Part shown: one piece after another, positions 15,896 to 23,668 of the stretch
How positions within the stretch are numbered: position 1 is the first letter of the stretch
Layout: each line of letters starts with the position of its first letter
Assembly: GCA_003222835.1 (NCBI GenBank)
Contig: QHXE01000234.1
Span: forward strand, 1 to 23,668
Direction of reading: 5' to 3'
DNA: 23,668 nt
Origin: Acidobacteriota bacterium
GTDB lineage: Bacteria > Acidobacteriota > Blastocatellia > Pyrinomonadales > Pyrinomonadaceae
Notes under the pieces: generated by a model
What the model was told of the DNA's origin: nothing
Databases searched by the model: none
What the model saw: the letters and a program-made list of their open reading frames with translations, nothing else
Made by a program: the position numbers and the translations under genes

Positions 15896-16891
15896 ATGTT
15901 AGGTCAAACCGGCGTATGCCTCAGGGTTTTGTTAGCAATAGGAAGCAGCAGTCTCGCTGCACTCTTTATATTGACTGCTTCCTCGTTGGCAGAACGGCTA
16001 AACGCCGAGCAGCCAGCTGTTTCACAGGCGAGTCGACGCGCGAAGGTGTCTTCGCAAACACTCTTCGACGACTTTAACTATTCAAACTATCGGCAACTGG
16101 CGAAACACGGCTGGATCATTCGTACTGCGGCAGGCTGGCCGGGAGTGCCCGGGGCAATTTGGGGAAACCAAGGCGTGTCATTTCCTGCGGATCTGGATCA
16201 TCGAGGCAATCGTCTACTGCGTATGATCTCTTTCACGGACGGAGCCGGACCCAATACCCATCAAACTCAGATTTGCCACCAACGCAAATACCTGGAAGGT
16301 ACTTATGCCGCTCGGGTTCGCTTTGTCGATTTACCGACGGACGGTCCCAGCGGAGATCAACTCGTAGAGAGCTTCTACATGATTAGCCCGCTGAAGGCGC
16401 CGATGGATCCTGCCTACAGCGAACTCGATTTCGAGTATCTCCCGAATGGGGGCTGGGGCAGCGCTGGGCCTACTTTGTTTACGACTTCCTGGAGAACTTT
16501 CAGTCCCGAGCCGAATTGGAAAAAGGACAACGTCTTTAACACGAGCAGTGGAAGCATTGCCGGATGGCATACACTCGTAACCCAAGTCTCTGACGGCACG
16601 GTAAGATATTTCATCGACGGCAAACCTCTGGCCGAGCATGGTGGGCAATATTATCCGCGGTCGCTGATGTCCATTAATTTCAATCTTTGGTTTATCAGGG
16701 ATGCAGCCGTGAAGTCCAGCGTCGTGCGCCACTATCAAGAGGACATTGATTGGGTGTTCCATGAGGCAAAGAAAATACTCGCGCCTGACGAGGTTGAAGC
16801 GAAGGTGGCATCCCTGCGACGAAGGTCCGTTAGATTTAAGGACACAGTTCCGGCGCCCGTGCCGGCGTTGATATCGCCATGCGATTACTAG
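15896..16891 (+). CDS. GH16-like secreted glycoside hydrolase
   Basis: 331 residues. The N-terminus has a signal-like hydrophobic segment (CLRVLLAIGSSSLAALFILT). The body is a concanavalin-type beta-sandwich. LEGTYAARVRFVD matches the GH16 'G.y.aRvk' strand, and YSELDFEYLPNGG gives the ExDxE catalytic signature (Glu176, Asp178, Glu180; Glu176 at bases 16421-16423). WHTLVTQVSDGTVRYFIDGK is the usual later strand pair. The ExDxE form without the extra residue is the lichenase/xyloglucanase-like type, unlike the ExDxxE of the first GH16 in the window. The sequence is otherwise divergent, so substrate is open: a beta-glucan is likely, agarose-like or transglycosylase activity is possible. A charged tail (about residues 290-331) follows the fold. 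It stands alone by spacing, with 224 bp before and 107 bp after it. Confidence 0.84.
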   Translation: MLGQTGVCLRVLLAIGSSSLAALFILTASSLAERLNAEQPAVSQASRRAKVSSQTLFDDFNYSNYRQLAKHGWIIRTAAGWPGVPGAIWGNQGVSFPADLDHRGNRLLRMISFTDGAGPNTHQTQICHQRKYLEGTYAARVRFVDLPTDGPSGDQLVESFYMISPLKAPMDPAYSELDFEYLPNGGWGSAGPTLFTTSWRTFSPEPNWKKDNVFNTSSGSIAGWHTLVTQVSDGTVRYFIDGKPLAEHGGQYYPRSLMSINFNLWFIRDAAVKSSVVRHYQEDIDWVFHEAKKILAPDEVEAKVASLRRRSVRFKDTVPAPVPALISPCDY

Positions 16892-16998
16892 GTGGACTAT
16901 TGCCGGAGAGCTTCAATGTTTAGTGGATTCGGCGCCGTCGTACCGTTCGATGTGTCTCATGATCTGTCGCTGAATCTGAAACTTTTGGAGGAGTTTCC

Positions 16999-17703
16999 AT
17001 GAAGACAATGGTTTTCAGATCTGTAGTTTTGCCGCTCACAATACTTTTTGTCGCCGTCTCAGTCTGTGCCCAGGGAACCTCGAAGCCTGGCGAATCCGAT
17101 GCCGCCAAGCTCATCTATGCTGACTTCCAGAACGTACAAAGCGGCCGGCCTATCAGCAAACGCGGTGGCGCGGTGCGGTTGAACGTGTATTCTCAGAACT
17201 CAGCAAATTCTCCCCAATTTCGTGGTTTGGAGAATGCAAATCCACCCGCCCCGGCGTTTGCGCGGGTGACGGCGGAAGATGTCGCTGCCGCTTTCGATTA
17301 TGAATTCCGCATTCCGAACGAGTGGGAGGGAGTCAACATGGAGGTATTCGGGCAGCCCGAAAAGGACGGCAAACTCGTGCCCGACGACGTGAGCGGATAT
17401 AAGTTCATCACTCTGCGGGTCTTTGCCAAAGGCGCCCAGTACCTAAAACTCGAGTTGATTACGCGCGGCCAGGGGACCAATCTCGAGTCGGGTTATCCGG
17501 CGGCCACCATTCGCCTGTCTCCCGGTTTCAATACGTACAAACTCAAACTCGATTCTTTTAACCAACCGGATTGGGCGATGCAACTTGATCTCAAGCGGGA
17601 CGTCCTCAAGAAGTTAACATCCGTCACCATCGGGGTTCACTGTGATAAATGCATTTTGGAAAAAGGGACTGTCGTGGCCGACAACATCGCTTTCGAGAAA
17701 TAG
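16999..17703 (+). CDS. Secreted beta-sandwich protein, possibly carbohydrate-binding
   Basis: 234 residues. A signal peptide (MKTMVFRSVVLPLTILFVAV, cleavage near VCAQG) gives an exported protein. The mature part reads as a single jelly-roll-like domain: YADFQNVQSGRPISKRGGAV near the start, FDYEFRIPNEWEGVNMEVF in the middle, KFITLRVFAKGAQYLKLELI, then a closing GTVVADNIAFE strand. This layout is like CBM11/CIA30-type beta-sandwiches, which bind glycans or act as chaperone modules, but I cannot name the family with certainty. There is a CxxC pair (HCDKC) near the C-terminus. GGAGGAG lies six bases before the ATG, the strongest ribosome site in the window, suggesting high expression. It lies between a GH16-like gene and a lactonase gene on the same strand. 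Confidence 0.75.
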   Translation: MKTMVFRSVVLPLTILFVAVSVCAQGTSKPGESDAAKLIYADFQNVQSGRPISKRGGAVRLNVYSQNSANSPQFRGLENANPPAPAFARVTAEDVAAAFDYEFRIPNEWEGVNMEVFGQPEKDGKLVPDDVSGYKFITLRVFAKGAQYLKLELITRGQGTNLESGYPAATIRLSPGFNTYKLKLDSFNQPDWAMQLDLKRDVLKKLTSVTIGVHCDKCILEKGTVVADNIAFEK

Positions 17704-17743
17704 AATTCATGGTGCACTGCTCCAATTTCAATTCTCTTCGCCA

Positions 17744-17820
17744 TCTCCGCGAGTTCGGCGTTCTGCGGTAATTCCTTTATGAAACGTATTCACCACGGAG
17801 GTTCAGAAGAACGCAGACGT
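17744..17820. repeat. Intergenic imperfect inverted-repeat element, copy B
   Basis: Same layout as 8391-8476: a left arm TCTCCGCGAGTTCGGCGTTC ending CTGCGGT, a centre of about 18 bases, and a right arm TTCACCACGGAGGTTCAGAA continuing GAACGCAGACG. The arms pair only loosely. It lies just upstream of the lactonase ribosome site. Confidence 0.4.
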
Positions 17821-17871
17821 CAGCAGACAAGAAACCCAAACAGATCACTACTCTGAGGAGAAACCAAACCC

Positions 17872-19074
17872 GTGACCCCAAAAGCTGATAACGCCCCCGC
17901 GCGGCGCGAGTTTTTAAGACTTGCCGGTCTCGGCGCGCTGGGACTGATGCTGTCAGAGATTCCGTCTGCTCGCGCGCTGGGTGCGAAGCCCATCGGAGAA
18001 CTGTCGGTGTACGTGGGAACCTACACTACCGGAAAGAGTGAGGGAATTTATCTCTATCAGTTGAACCTCTCGTCGGGAGAGTTAAAGCATGTCGCCACCA
18101 CGAGAGGCGTCGTTAACCCTTCGTTTCTTGCTCTCGCACCCAGCCGGCGCTATCTGTATGCGGTCAACGAAGTCGAGGAGTTCGCGGGTAAGAAAAGCGG
18201 AGCCGTCAGCGCCTTTGCTGTCGATCAGAGGACGGGCGAACTGCGGCTGTTGAATCAGGAACCATCGTTGGGCGCCGACCCCTGTTACGTTAACGTGGAT
18301 GCTGAGGGCAGGTTTGTTTTGATAGCGAATTACACCGGAGGCAACGTAACGGTTTTCCCGGTTCAGCGCGACGGCAGTTTGGGCGAGCCTACGGATGTGA
18401 AGCAGTACCGGGGCTCGAGCACAAACCATGAACGTCAGGAAGGTCCGCATGCCCACTGCGTCGTGCTTGATCCAACCAACCGCTTCGCGTACTCATGCGA
18501 TCTGGGAACAGATAAGATTATGATTTTCCGCTTCGACGCACGAAACGGAAAGTTGCTGCCGGGTGAACCACCCTGGGTGCAGGTCAAGCCAGGCGCGGGG
18601 CCGCGCCATCTGGCTTTTTATCCGGGTGGCAAATATGTTTTCGTCCTTAACGAACTGCACGCGACGGTAACTATCTTCGCGCGCGATCGATCGAACGGAG
18701 GTTTGAAAGAGCTGCAATCCATAACTACTCTGCCGAAGAATTTCACGGGTACGAACACAAGTGCAGACATCCACGTTTCTTCCGATGGCCGATTTCTCTA
18801 TTGTTCGAACCGGGGTCACGACAGCATTGCTATTTTCACGATTGACCCACGCAACGGCGCTCTCACCTCGATCGGCCACGAATCCACGCGGGGCATGACG
18901 CCGCGCAACTTTGCCATCGATCCAACGGGAACGTTTCTGCTGGTGGCGAACCAGAAATCCGATAACATCGTTGTCTTCCGGCTTGATCAGAAGACCGGCC
19001 GGCTCAGCTCGACGGGACAGGTGGTCCAGGTGCCATCTCCTGTCTGCCTTAAGTTCACTGCTCCGTTTTCGTAG
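17872..19074 (+). CDS. Tat-exported lactonase, YbhE/6-phosphogluconolactonase family
   Basis: 400 residues of the seven-bladed beta-propeller lactonase family (PF10282 type). E. coli YbhE/Pgl hydrolyses 6-phosphogluconolactone in the cytosol. This protein instead starts with a twin-arginine signal (RREFLRLAGLGALGL, residues 11-25), so it should be folded first and exported through Tat. Family hallmarks are LSVYVGTYT near the start, ADPCYVNVDAEGRFVLIANY, EGPHAHCVVLDPTNRFAYSC, GAGPRHLAFYPGGKYVFVLN, SADIHVSSDGRFLYCSNRG and MTPRNFAIDPTGTFLLVANQ. The length is usual plus the leader. The start is GTG with GAGGAG eleven bases upstream; no ATG fits. Periplasmic location makes a phosphorylated substrate unlikely, so a free sugar lactone (from oxidised glucose or another aldose) is my inference. 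The GH5 gene follows within about 40 bp. Confidence 0.92.
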   Translation: MTPKADNAPARREFLRLAGLGALGLMLSEIPSARALGAKPIGELSVYVGTYTTGKSEGIYLYQLNLSSGELKHVATTRGVVNPSFLALAPSRRYLYAVNEVEEFAGKKSGAVSAFAVDQRTGELRLLNQEPSLGADPCYVNVDAEGRFVLIANYTGGNVTVFPVQRDGSLGEPTDVKQYRGSSTNHERQEGPHAHCVVLDPTNRFAYSCDLGTDKIMIFRFDARNGKLLPGEPPWVQVKPGAGPRHLAFYPGGKYVFVLNELHATVTIFARDRSNGGLKELQSITTLPKNFTGTNTSADIHVSSDGRFLYCSNRGHDSIAIFTIDPRNGALTSIGHESTRGMTPRNFAIDPTGTFLLVANQKSDNIVVFRLDQKTGRLSSTGQVVQVPSPVCLKFTAPFS

Positions 19075-19106
19075 CGTCGTCGACTTTCTTTAGACTTTTC
19101 ACGGGT

Positions 19107-20348
19107 GTGTTTCAGATGATGCGATGCGTAAGAAAGCAAGCGTACTGTTTGGCCGTCGTTCTGATAAGCCTCGTACCTTGCATCGCGGGCGGACAAACAA
19201 GATTCGTCACCACCCGCGGCAAAGAGATCGTCACAGCCGATGGTAAACCGTTGTTTTTGAGGGGCATCAATCTCGGCAACTGGCTGCTGCCAGAGGGTTA
19301 CATGTTTAAGTTCAAGTCCGCCAATTCACCGCGTTTGATTCAGACTGTAATTAGCGAGCTTGTCGGGGAAGACGAAGCGCGGCAATTCTGGAGAACTTAT
19401 CGCGACAATTACATCACGCAGGCGGATATCAGATTCATAAAGCAGTCCGGATTCAACTCTGTCCGGGTTCCTTTCAGTTACCGTCTGTTTGTATCAGACG
19501 CAGTGGCGCCGAGACTGGAGGGTCCGGGCTACGAACTGTTAGATAGAGTTGTCGATTGGTGCCGGAAAGAAGGTCTGTACGTAATTCTGGACATGCACGC
19601 AGCCCCCGGTGGACAGACCGGCGACAACATCGACGACAGTTTTGGGTACCCTTTTCTTTTCGAAAGCAGCGAGAGCCAGCAGTTGACTGTCAATCTGTGG
19701 CAGAAAATTGCCGCTCGTTATCGGGATCAACCGGCGGTAATCGGATACGATCTGCTCAACGAGCCAATTGCACATTATTTCGATTCCGCGTCGCTAAATC
19801 CAAAGCTGGAACCGCTCTACCGAAAGATCGTTTCGGGAATACGAGAGGTGGATAGGAATCACATCATCTTTCTGGGCGGCGCGCAGTGGGACACCAATTT
19901 CAAAGTTTTTGGGCCGCCCTTTGATCGAAAGCTCGCCTACACTTTTCATAAGTACTGGATGACGGTGAATCAGGGTGCGATCCAGGAGTATCTTTCTTTT
20001 CGTGAGAAATACAATGTTCCCGTATGGATGAGCGAATCCGGCGAGAACACCGACGAATGGATCGATTCTTTTCGGAAGTTGCTTGAAGCGCACAACGTTG
20101 GTTGGTGTTTCTGGCCCTATAAGAAACTTGACGCAACCTCGTGCATCGTTTCGATAAACCGGCCCGAGGATTGGGCCGCGATCATCGCTTTTGCGGAAGG
20201 GCCGCGCACGACTTTTGAGGAAGTGCGGAAGCACCGCCCTCCGAAAGAGAAGGTGAGAAAGGCGTTGAGCGATTACCTCGAGCGAATAAGATTTGCAAAC
20301 TGTAGGATCAATCGGGGTTATCTGAAGGCGCTGGGATTAAATGATTAA
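19107..20348 (+). CDS. GH5 glucanase, secreted (exo-1,3-beta-glucanase-like)
   Basis: 413 residues from GTG 19107, or 410 from the ATG at 19116; the latter gives the cleaner signal peptide (MMRCVRKQAYCLAVVLISLV ... AGGQ), and neither has a strong ribosome site. A retaining TIM-barrel hydrolase of family 5. GKPLFLRGINLGNWLLPEGY at the start of the barrel resembles the RG.N.G.WL motif of exo-1,3-beta-glucanases. FNSVRVPFSYRLF carries the conserved Arg, YVILDMHAAPGGQTGDN the His, IGYDLLNEPIAHYF the acid/base Glu (bases 19761-19763) and VWMSESGENTDEW the nucleophile Glu (bases 20034-20036). All catalytic residues are present. Substrate is probably beta-1,3- or mixed-linkage glucan; cellulose is the main alternative. 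It ends the + strand series and converges on the SBBP gene 67 bp away. Confidence 0.92.
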   Translation: MFQMMRCVRKQAYCLAVVLISLVPCIAGGQTRFVTTRGKEIVTADGKPLFLRGINLGNWLLPEGYMFKFKSANSPRLIQTVISELVGEDEARQFWRTYRDNYITQADIRFIKQSGFNSVRVPFSYRLFVSDAVAPRLEGPGYELLDRVVDWCRKEGLYVILDMHAAPGGQTGDNIDDSFGYPFLFESSESQQLTVNLWQKIAARYRDQPAVIGYDLLNEPIAHYFDSASLNPKLEPLYRKIVSGIREVDRNHIIFLGGAQWDTNFKVFGPPFDRKLAYTFHKYWMTVNQGAIQEYLSFREKYNVPVWMSESGENTDEWIDSFRKLLEAHNVGWCFWPYKKLDATSCIVSINRPEDWAAIIAFAEGPRTTFEEVRKHRPPKEKVRKALSDYLERIRFANCRINRGYLKALGLND

Positions 20349-20415
20349 CTTTGCTTTGGTCCATGCCTCCAGGCTGACGAAAACCCTGGCAGTTGCATTG
20401 GATAGACTCTGACTG

Positions 20416-23400
20416 TCACGGTCCAAATCGTTGCCGATACTCACGCGAAGTTATGAAGGCCTTGACCATCTCAGCATCAACGAAGTTGCCGTTGAATTGA
20501 TTCAGCTTTGTCAGCCAGAAATCGTAGCCGGAATAATCTGTGTCTGGTAAGTCGTTCGGGTTTCGGCGCAGGTAACCAAAATATTGCATCAACACAAATG
20601 CGCGGTTGAATTCGGCGTTGAAGAAATTCTGATTCTCGGCGACCTGTCGCAGTGCTTGCGCGCGCGCGGTGATATTGCTTGCGTCCGTTGCCGAGCCAAA
20701 TAAGCCGATGAGCGCTGCCCGCTCGCTCGATGACAGTACACCGCCGGCGTTCGTATCTAGCTTGTCGACAAACTGCGTCGGCGTCATCGAAGTTGGAAAT
20801 GCTGAAGTAAAGCGCGAGCGCTGGACAAACTGGGCGGTAAAATTCTGCTTGTTAGTCTCGAGCATTTGCTCCCAGCCGGACTGACCCACAATCAAGCCCT
20901 GACCAATCTGCTGAGTGTCGGCTAGAAGTTCGTTGAACCTAACAATCGGCACAGAGAGTTGATGGGCTCCGCCAAAAGTTGAGACGCCACTGGCGCTGCC
21001 GAACGCCGCTTTGTAGATGCGCTCGACCAGATAGGCTGTCTGCTGGAATTCGATCGAAAAGAGGAAGGCGGCGGATACGTTGACGCGCTTGACTGCGATG
21101 CACTGGGCGTCTGGGCCGCAGGAGGTGATGTTGCTGGTCCAAAAAGCAAAGCCACTCGGGTCCGGCTCCCGGTTTAGAAAATCCAAGTACTGTTGGTGGA
21201 CAAACAAATCAGTGCTGTCGATCTGGTTGCCGCCTGTAGAATCCGATATTTTTACGACGAACGCATCCTGAGCGCCAGCCCGCGCCGGCTGAATCGATGA
21301 CGCGGTGGGGAAATTTGATGACAACGTGTAGCCGGTTATGTATGCGTTGCCGGACGTATCGACAGCTATGGGATTAGTCGAGGTCACCGTGCTAGTGTTG
21401 TTTTCGTTCGCGCTCCCGCCAAGATATGTCGAATAAAGGAATACGCTCCCGGAAGGGTTCAATTTCGCCACGAACGCATCGTAACCACCACCGTTTGACG
21501 TTTGCAGCGGCAATACCCTCGGAAAATTAGCGGATGAAGTAAATCCCGTCACATAAACCGCGCCGGCGGAATTGACGGCGATCCCGGTCGCGCGATCGTC
21601 GCCACTTCCGCCCAGATAAGTCGCATAAATCTTTGTTCCTGCGCTTGAAATCTTAGCGATGAACGCATCGAATGATCCGCCGATGGTCGGTTGAGCAGGA
21701 TTCAGCACGGGAAAATTGTTCGAAATTGTCTGACCCGTGACGTAGACATTGCTGCCCGTATTGTCGATGGCGATGCCGTAGGCTTTGTCATCCGCAATTC
21801 CGCCGAGATAAGTTGAGAAGACCAGGGAAGCCGCGCCGCTCGCATTCGTGTCGATCTTCGCGACGAACGCGTCAAAGCTGCCGCCGAAGCTGTTCTGAAA
21901 TGCGCTCGCGGTAGGAAAATCCGCGGCGCCGGTAAATCCCGCGACGTACGCGTTGCCCTTTGCATCGATTGCCACACCGCTCCCTCGGTCTGTGCCGGAG
22001 CCGCCAAGGTAGGTTGAATAAAGCAACGCCGAGCCCGTCGAGTTTATCTTCGTCAGGAATGCATCCGTGTCTCCCGCGCGAGTGCCCTGATACGCGTTTA
22101 CTGTTGTCGGGAAGCCTATTGATTTCGTGCCGCCGGTAACATAAGCATTGCCGTTGGCGTCGACGGCGATGCCTTCGGTCGAATCATTCTCTTCACCGCC
22201 AAGATAGGTTGAATAAACCAAGGCATTGCCTTGCGGGTTGAGTTTGAGAACGACGCCATCAAAGTCTCCGCCGCGATAACTCGTGGCGAACGCGCCGGGG
22301 GTGGTAGGGAAGTTGATCGAAGAAGAGTCGACGCGGCCTACGACGTAGGCGTTTCCGCCATTATCGATCGCTATGCCGTCGGCACGGTCGAGACCAGCGC
22401 CGCCGACATAAGTCGAATAGATAACATTTGTGCCCGTAGCGTCGATCTTGGTCACGAACATGTCAGCCAATCCGGCATTGGCGCCAAAGGCTGCGCCCCT
22501 CAAAGGGAGGTCGGCGGAACTCGTCGTACCGGCGAGATAAATATTGTTGCTGGAATCGACCGCAATACTACTTCCCAAGTCGTCCCCGCTGCCTCCGAAA
22601 TAGGTTGAGAAGATGAGCGTCGGGTCAATCACAAGTGGTTTCGCTCGATCGTAAGCGGCAATATCAAATCCAACCTGACGCTTGCCGCGCAAAACGAATC
22701 GCCCTTCAATCAGTCGACGGCTACCATCAATTTCTTGAAAGACCACTGGCTTTTGTTGGCGAACCTCGCCTGCCGAAGCGCGCAGAACAAGATCGCCCGA
22801 GTCTGAGATCTGAACTGTCACCCTACGATCAAACGTCAGACGGATTGTGCGCGGGTCAGCCTTAGGCGCTATTTCAAAGTCGTATTCGAGTTGCTGTTGA
22901 CTTCCATAGTAGACGAGATCTATACCCGGATAAATCTTCTCATAGCGTACCGCGCGAAATGTCGGGACATCGGTCCGCCACTTTCGTGGATCGTTACCGA
23001 TAAAGTAATTGCGTCGCTCGGGAAGCGGACCGATTCCGTTAGCGCTGGCATTTGAATTTGCGCCCAATAATCGGAACCGCAACTGTCTTTGCTGCAAACT
23101 CCGCCCATGAACCGCCGGCACTCGCGAGCTTAGGCGATCGCTACGCTTGCGTTTGGCCGTTTCAATTGCAAACACTGCTTCGGCGGCAGAAACAGTAAGA
23201 GCGTAGCCGCCTGGTCGTGAAATGAATTTTCTCCTGTTGCCGCTCGACGACGTGGCAGGCTCGAAGCTAAGAGACAGTTGCGACATCACCTCCTTTGCTC
23301 TGAGCTTAGCGCTAGAGAGGGCTCCCGTTATTGGGTTAGAAAGCGGTGAGCCTTCTCTTTCTGCCGTGCCGGTATGGGAGAAGAAAAGCAAGCTCACGAT

Positions 23401-23439
23401 TAATAGCAAGAGCCCGGCAGCCGTGTTCTGATTGCTCAT
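20416..23439 (-). CDS. Secreted SBBP beta-propeller protein with C-terminal DUF4214-like region
   Basis: About 1007 residues from the ATG at 23439, which begins MSNQNTAAGLLLLIVSLLFF, a signal peptide. The frame stays open to 23652; an ATG at 23499 has a better ribosome site (AGGACGA), so a longer leader is possible. The N-terminal region (about 200 residues: NYFIGNDPRKWRTDVPTFRA, VRYEKIYPGIDLVYYGS, VIDPTLIFSTYFGG) is the module that usually precedes SBBP propellers. Seven repeats then each begin STYxGG..D and continue to G.AVD..GNAYV.G.T. The C-terminal 270 residues contain the DUF4214-type motif FLNREPDPSGFAFWTSNI and a second similar segment (YLRRNPNDLPDTDYSGYDFW). This combination is frequent in Acidobacteriota. 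No enzyme motif is visible; a surface or structural binding role is inferred. Confidence 0.9.
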   Translation of the reverse strand: MSNQNTAAGLLLLIVSLLFFSHTGTAEREGSPLSNPITGALSSAKLRAKEVMSQLSLSFEPATSSSGNRRKFISRPGGYALTVSAAEAVFAIETAKRKRSDRLSSRVPAVHGRSLQQRQLRFRLLGANSNASANGIGPLPERRNYFIGNDPRKWRTDVPTFRAVRYEKIYPGIDLVYYGSQQQLEYDFEIAPKADPRTIRLTFDRRVTVQISDSGDLVLRASAGEVRQQKPVVFQEIDGSRRLIEGRFVLRGKRQVGFDIAAYDRAKPLVIDPTLIFSTYFGGSGDDLGSSIAVDSSNNIYLAGTTSSADLPLRGAAFGANAGLADMFVTKIDATGTNVIYSTYVGGAGLDRADGIAIDNGGNAYVVGRVDSSSINFPTTPGAFATSYRGGDFDGVVLKLNPQGNALVYSTYLGGEENDSTEGIAVDANGNAYVTGGTKSIGFPTTVNAYQGTRAGDTDAFLTKINSTGSALLYSTYLGGSGTDRGSGVAIDAKGNAYVAGFTGAADFPTASAFQNSFGGSFDAFVAKIDTNASGAASLVFSTYLGGIADDKAYGIAIDNTGSNVYVTGQTISNNFPVLNPAQPTIGGSFDAFIAKISSAGTKIYATYLGGSGDDRATGIAVNSAGAVYVTGFTSSANFPRVLPLQTSNGGGYDAFVAKLNPSGSVFLYSTYLGGSANENNTSTVTSTNPIAVDTSGNAYITGYTLSSNFPTASSIQPARAGAQDAFVVKISDSTGGNQIDSTDLFVHQQYLDFLNREPDPSGFAFWTSNITSCGPDAQCIAVKRVNVSAAFLFSIEFQQTAYLVERIYKAAFGSASGVSTFGGAHQLSVPIVRFNELLADTQQIGQGLIVGQSGWEQMLETNKQNFTAQFVQRSRFTSAFPTSMTPTQFVDKLDTNAGGVLSSSERAALIGLFGSATDASNITARAQALRQVAENQNFFNAEFNRAFVLMQYFGYLRRNPNDLPDTDYSGYDFWLTKLNQFNGNFVDAEMVKAFITSREYRQRFGP
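21400..22620 (-). repeat. Seven degenerate tandem coding repeats (SBBP blades)
   Basis: The STYxGG signature recurs near 21420, 21610, 21800, 22000, 22198, 22402 and 22594, a spacing of about 190-205 bases (63-68 codons). Each unit has the same order: STYxGG, an Asp-rich turn, GIAVD, GNAYVTG, then FP and DAFV.KI. The seven units fit a closed seven-bladed propeller. DNA identity between units is only moderate. Confidence 0.85.
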
Positions 23440-23668
23440 GAGTCTCACATTCAGGTCGAGTCGTAGTACGGTTACGGATTTCAGAGGTCCAAGACTCATT
23501 CGTCCTAATCTTCCCCTGTGAATGCTACTGAGCAAAAAAGGAAAGGCCAAGTGCGGTGAACACGATCTCCATTCGCGTTCAACCGCCTCGGCCCTTGCGT
23601 TCACGAAATGCTTTCTTGAGCTACCCGAGAAAAGGCAACGTCGGCGTCGCAAACGTCGAGAGATTTGG

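Noticed and set aside
15648..15918. Stop-free - strand frame of about 90 codons across the gap before the GH16-like gene (includes KATKSEDGFYLEVDVLLS)
   Set aside because: It looks somewhat protein-like, but it has no ATG, GTG or TTG start in its first two thirds, no ribosome site, and overlaps the start of the GH16-like gene and the end of the mutase gene. It may be a remnant; a translated search would decide.
19794..20234. 146-codon - strand open frame
   Set aside because: Antisense to the GH5 gene across its catalytic region; no independent support.
21400..22620. Regularly spaced repeats that might suggest a CRISPR array
   Set aside because: The period is about 190-205 bases, units are degenerate, and they translate into SBBP propeller blades in one continuous frame.

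Overview
The window is most likely a chromosomal piece from an Acidobacteriota genome, probably Blastocatellia/Pyrinomonadales. This is inferred from protein families, because no rRNA or marker gene is present. The pointers are a VWFA-related protein of the acidobacterial TIGR03436 type, an SBBP beta-propeller protein with a C-terminal DUF4214-like region, a GH16 enzyme with a C-terminal domain I recall from secreted Blastocatellia proteins, many exported proteins without SusC/SusD, and several palindromic intergenic repeats. I saw no tRNA, rRNA, CRISPR array, transposase or phage gene.

Layout. (1) 1-1516, + strand: the 3' part of a secreted GH16 beta-glucanase, then a small secreted helical protein of unknown function. 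(2) 1646-8325, - strand, read right to left: a ChbG/YdjC-type carbohydrate deacetylase, a zinc-ribbon membrane protein, a GH3 beta-glucosidase and a VWFA-domain secreted protein. A 386-bp gap between the last two holds a possible gene remnant. (3) 8326-8646: a divergent intergenic region with three repeat types and a good promoter candidate. (4) 8692-15671, + strand, operon-like: an APC permease, a GH2 exo-beta-D-glucosaminidase (CsxA type), and two adjacent phosphohexomutase (GlmM-like) paralogs. The first mutase has glycine in place of the catalytic phosphoserine. A long inverted repeat separates the paralogs. (5) 15896-20348, + strand: a second GH16-like enzyme, a secreted beta-sandwich protein that may bind carbohydrate, a Tat-exported lactonase (YbhE family) and a GH5 glucanase. 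(6) 20416-23652, - strand: the SBBP/DUF4214 protein.

How the genes may work together (inference). Most of the genes suit degradation of a beta-glucan plus chitosan/amino-sugar polymer such as fungal cell wall. GH16 and GH5 would cut beta-glucan, GH3 would trim oligosaccharides to glucose, a YdjC-type deacetylase would remove acetyl groups from chito-oligosaccharides, and the CsxA-type GH2 would release glucosamine. The permease could import a product, and the intact mutase could interconvert hexosamine or hexose phosphates. No kinase, transcription regulator or TonB receptor is in the window, so the pathway is incomplete here.

The most unusual point is the pair of tandem mutases with one apparently catalytically disabled. 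Next are the short direct repeats with a variable centre that flank the deacetylase gene, and the palindromic element that sits exactly where the two-mutase operon is interrupted.
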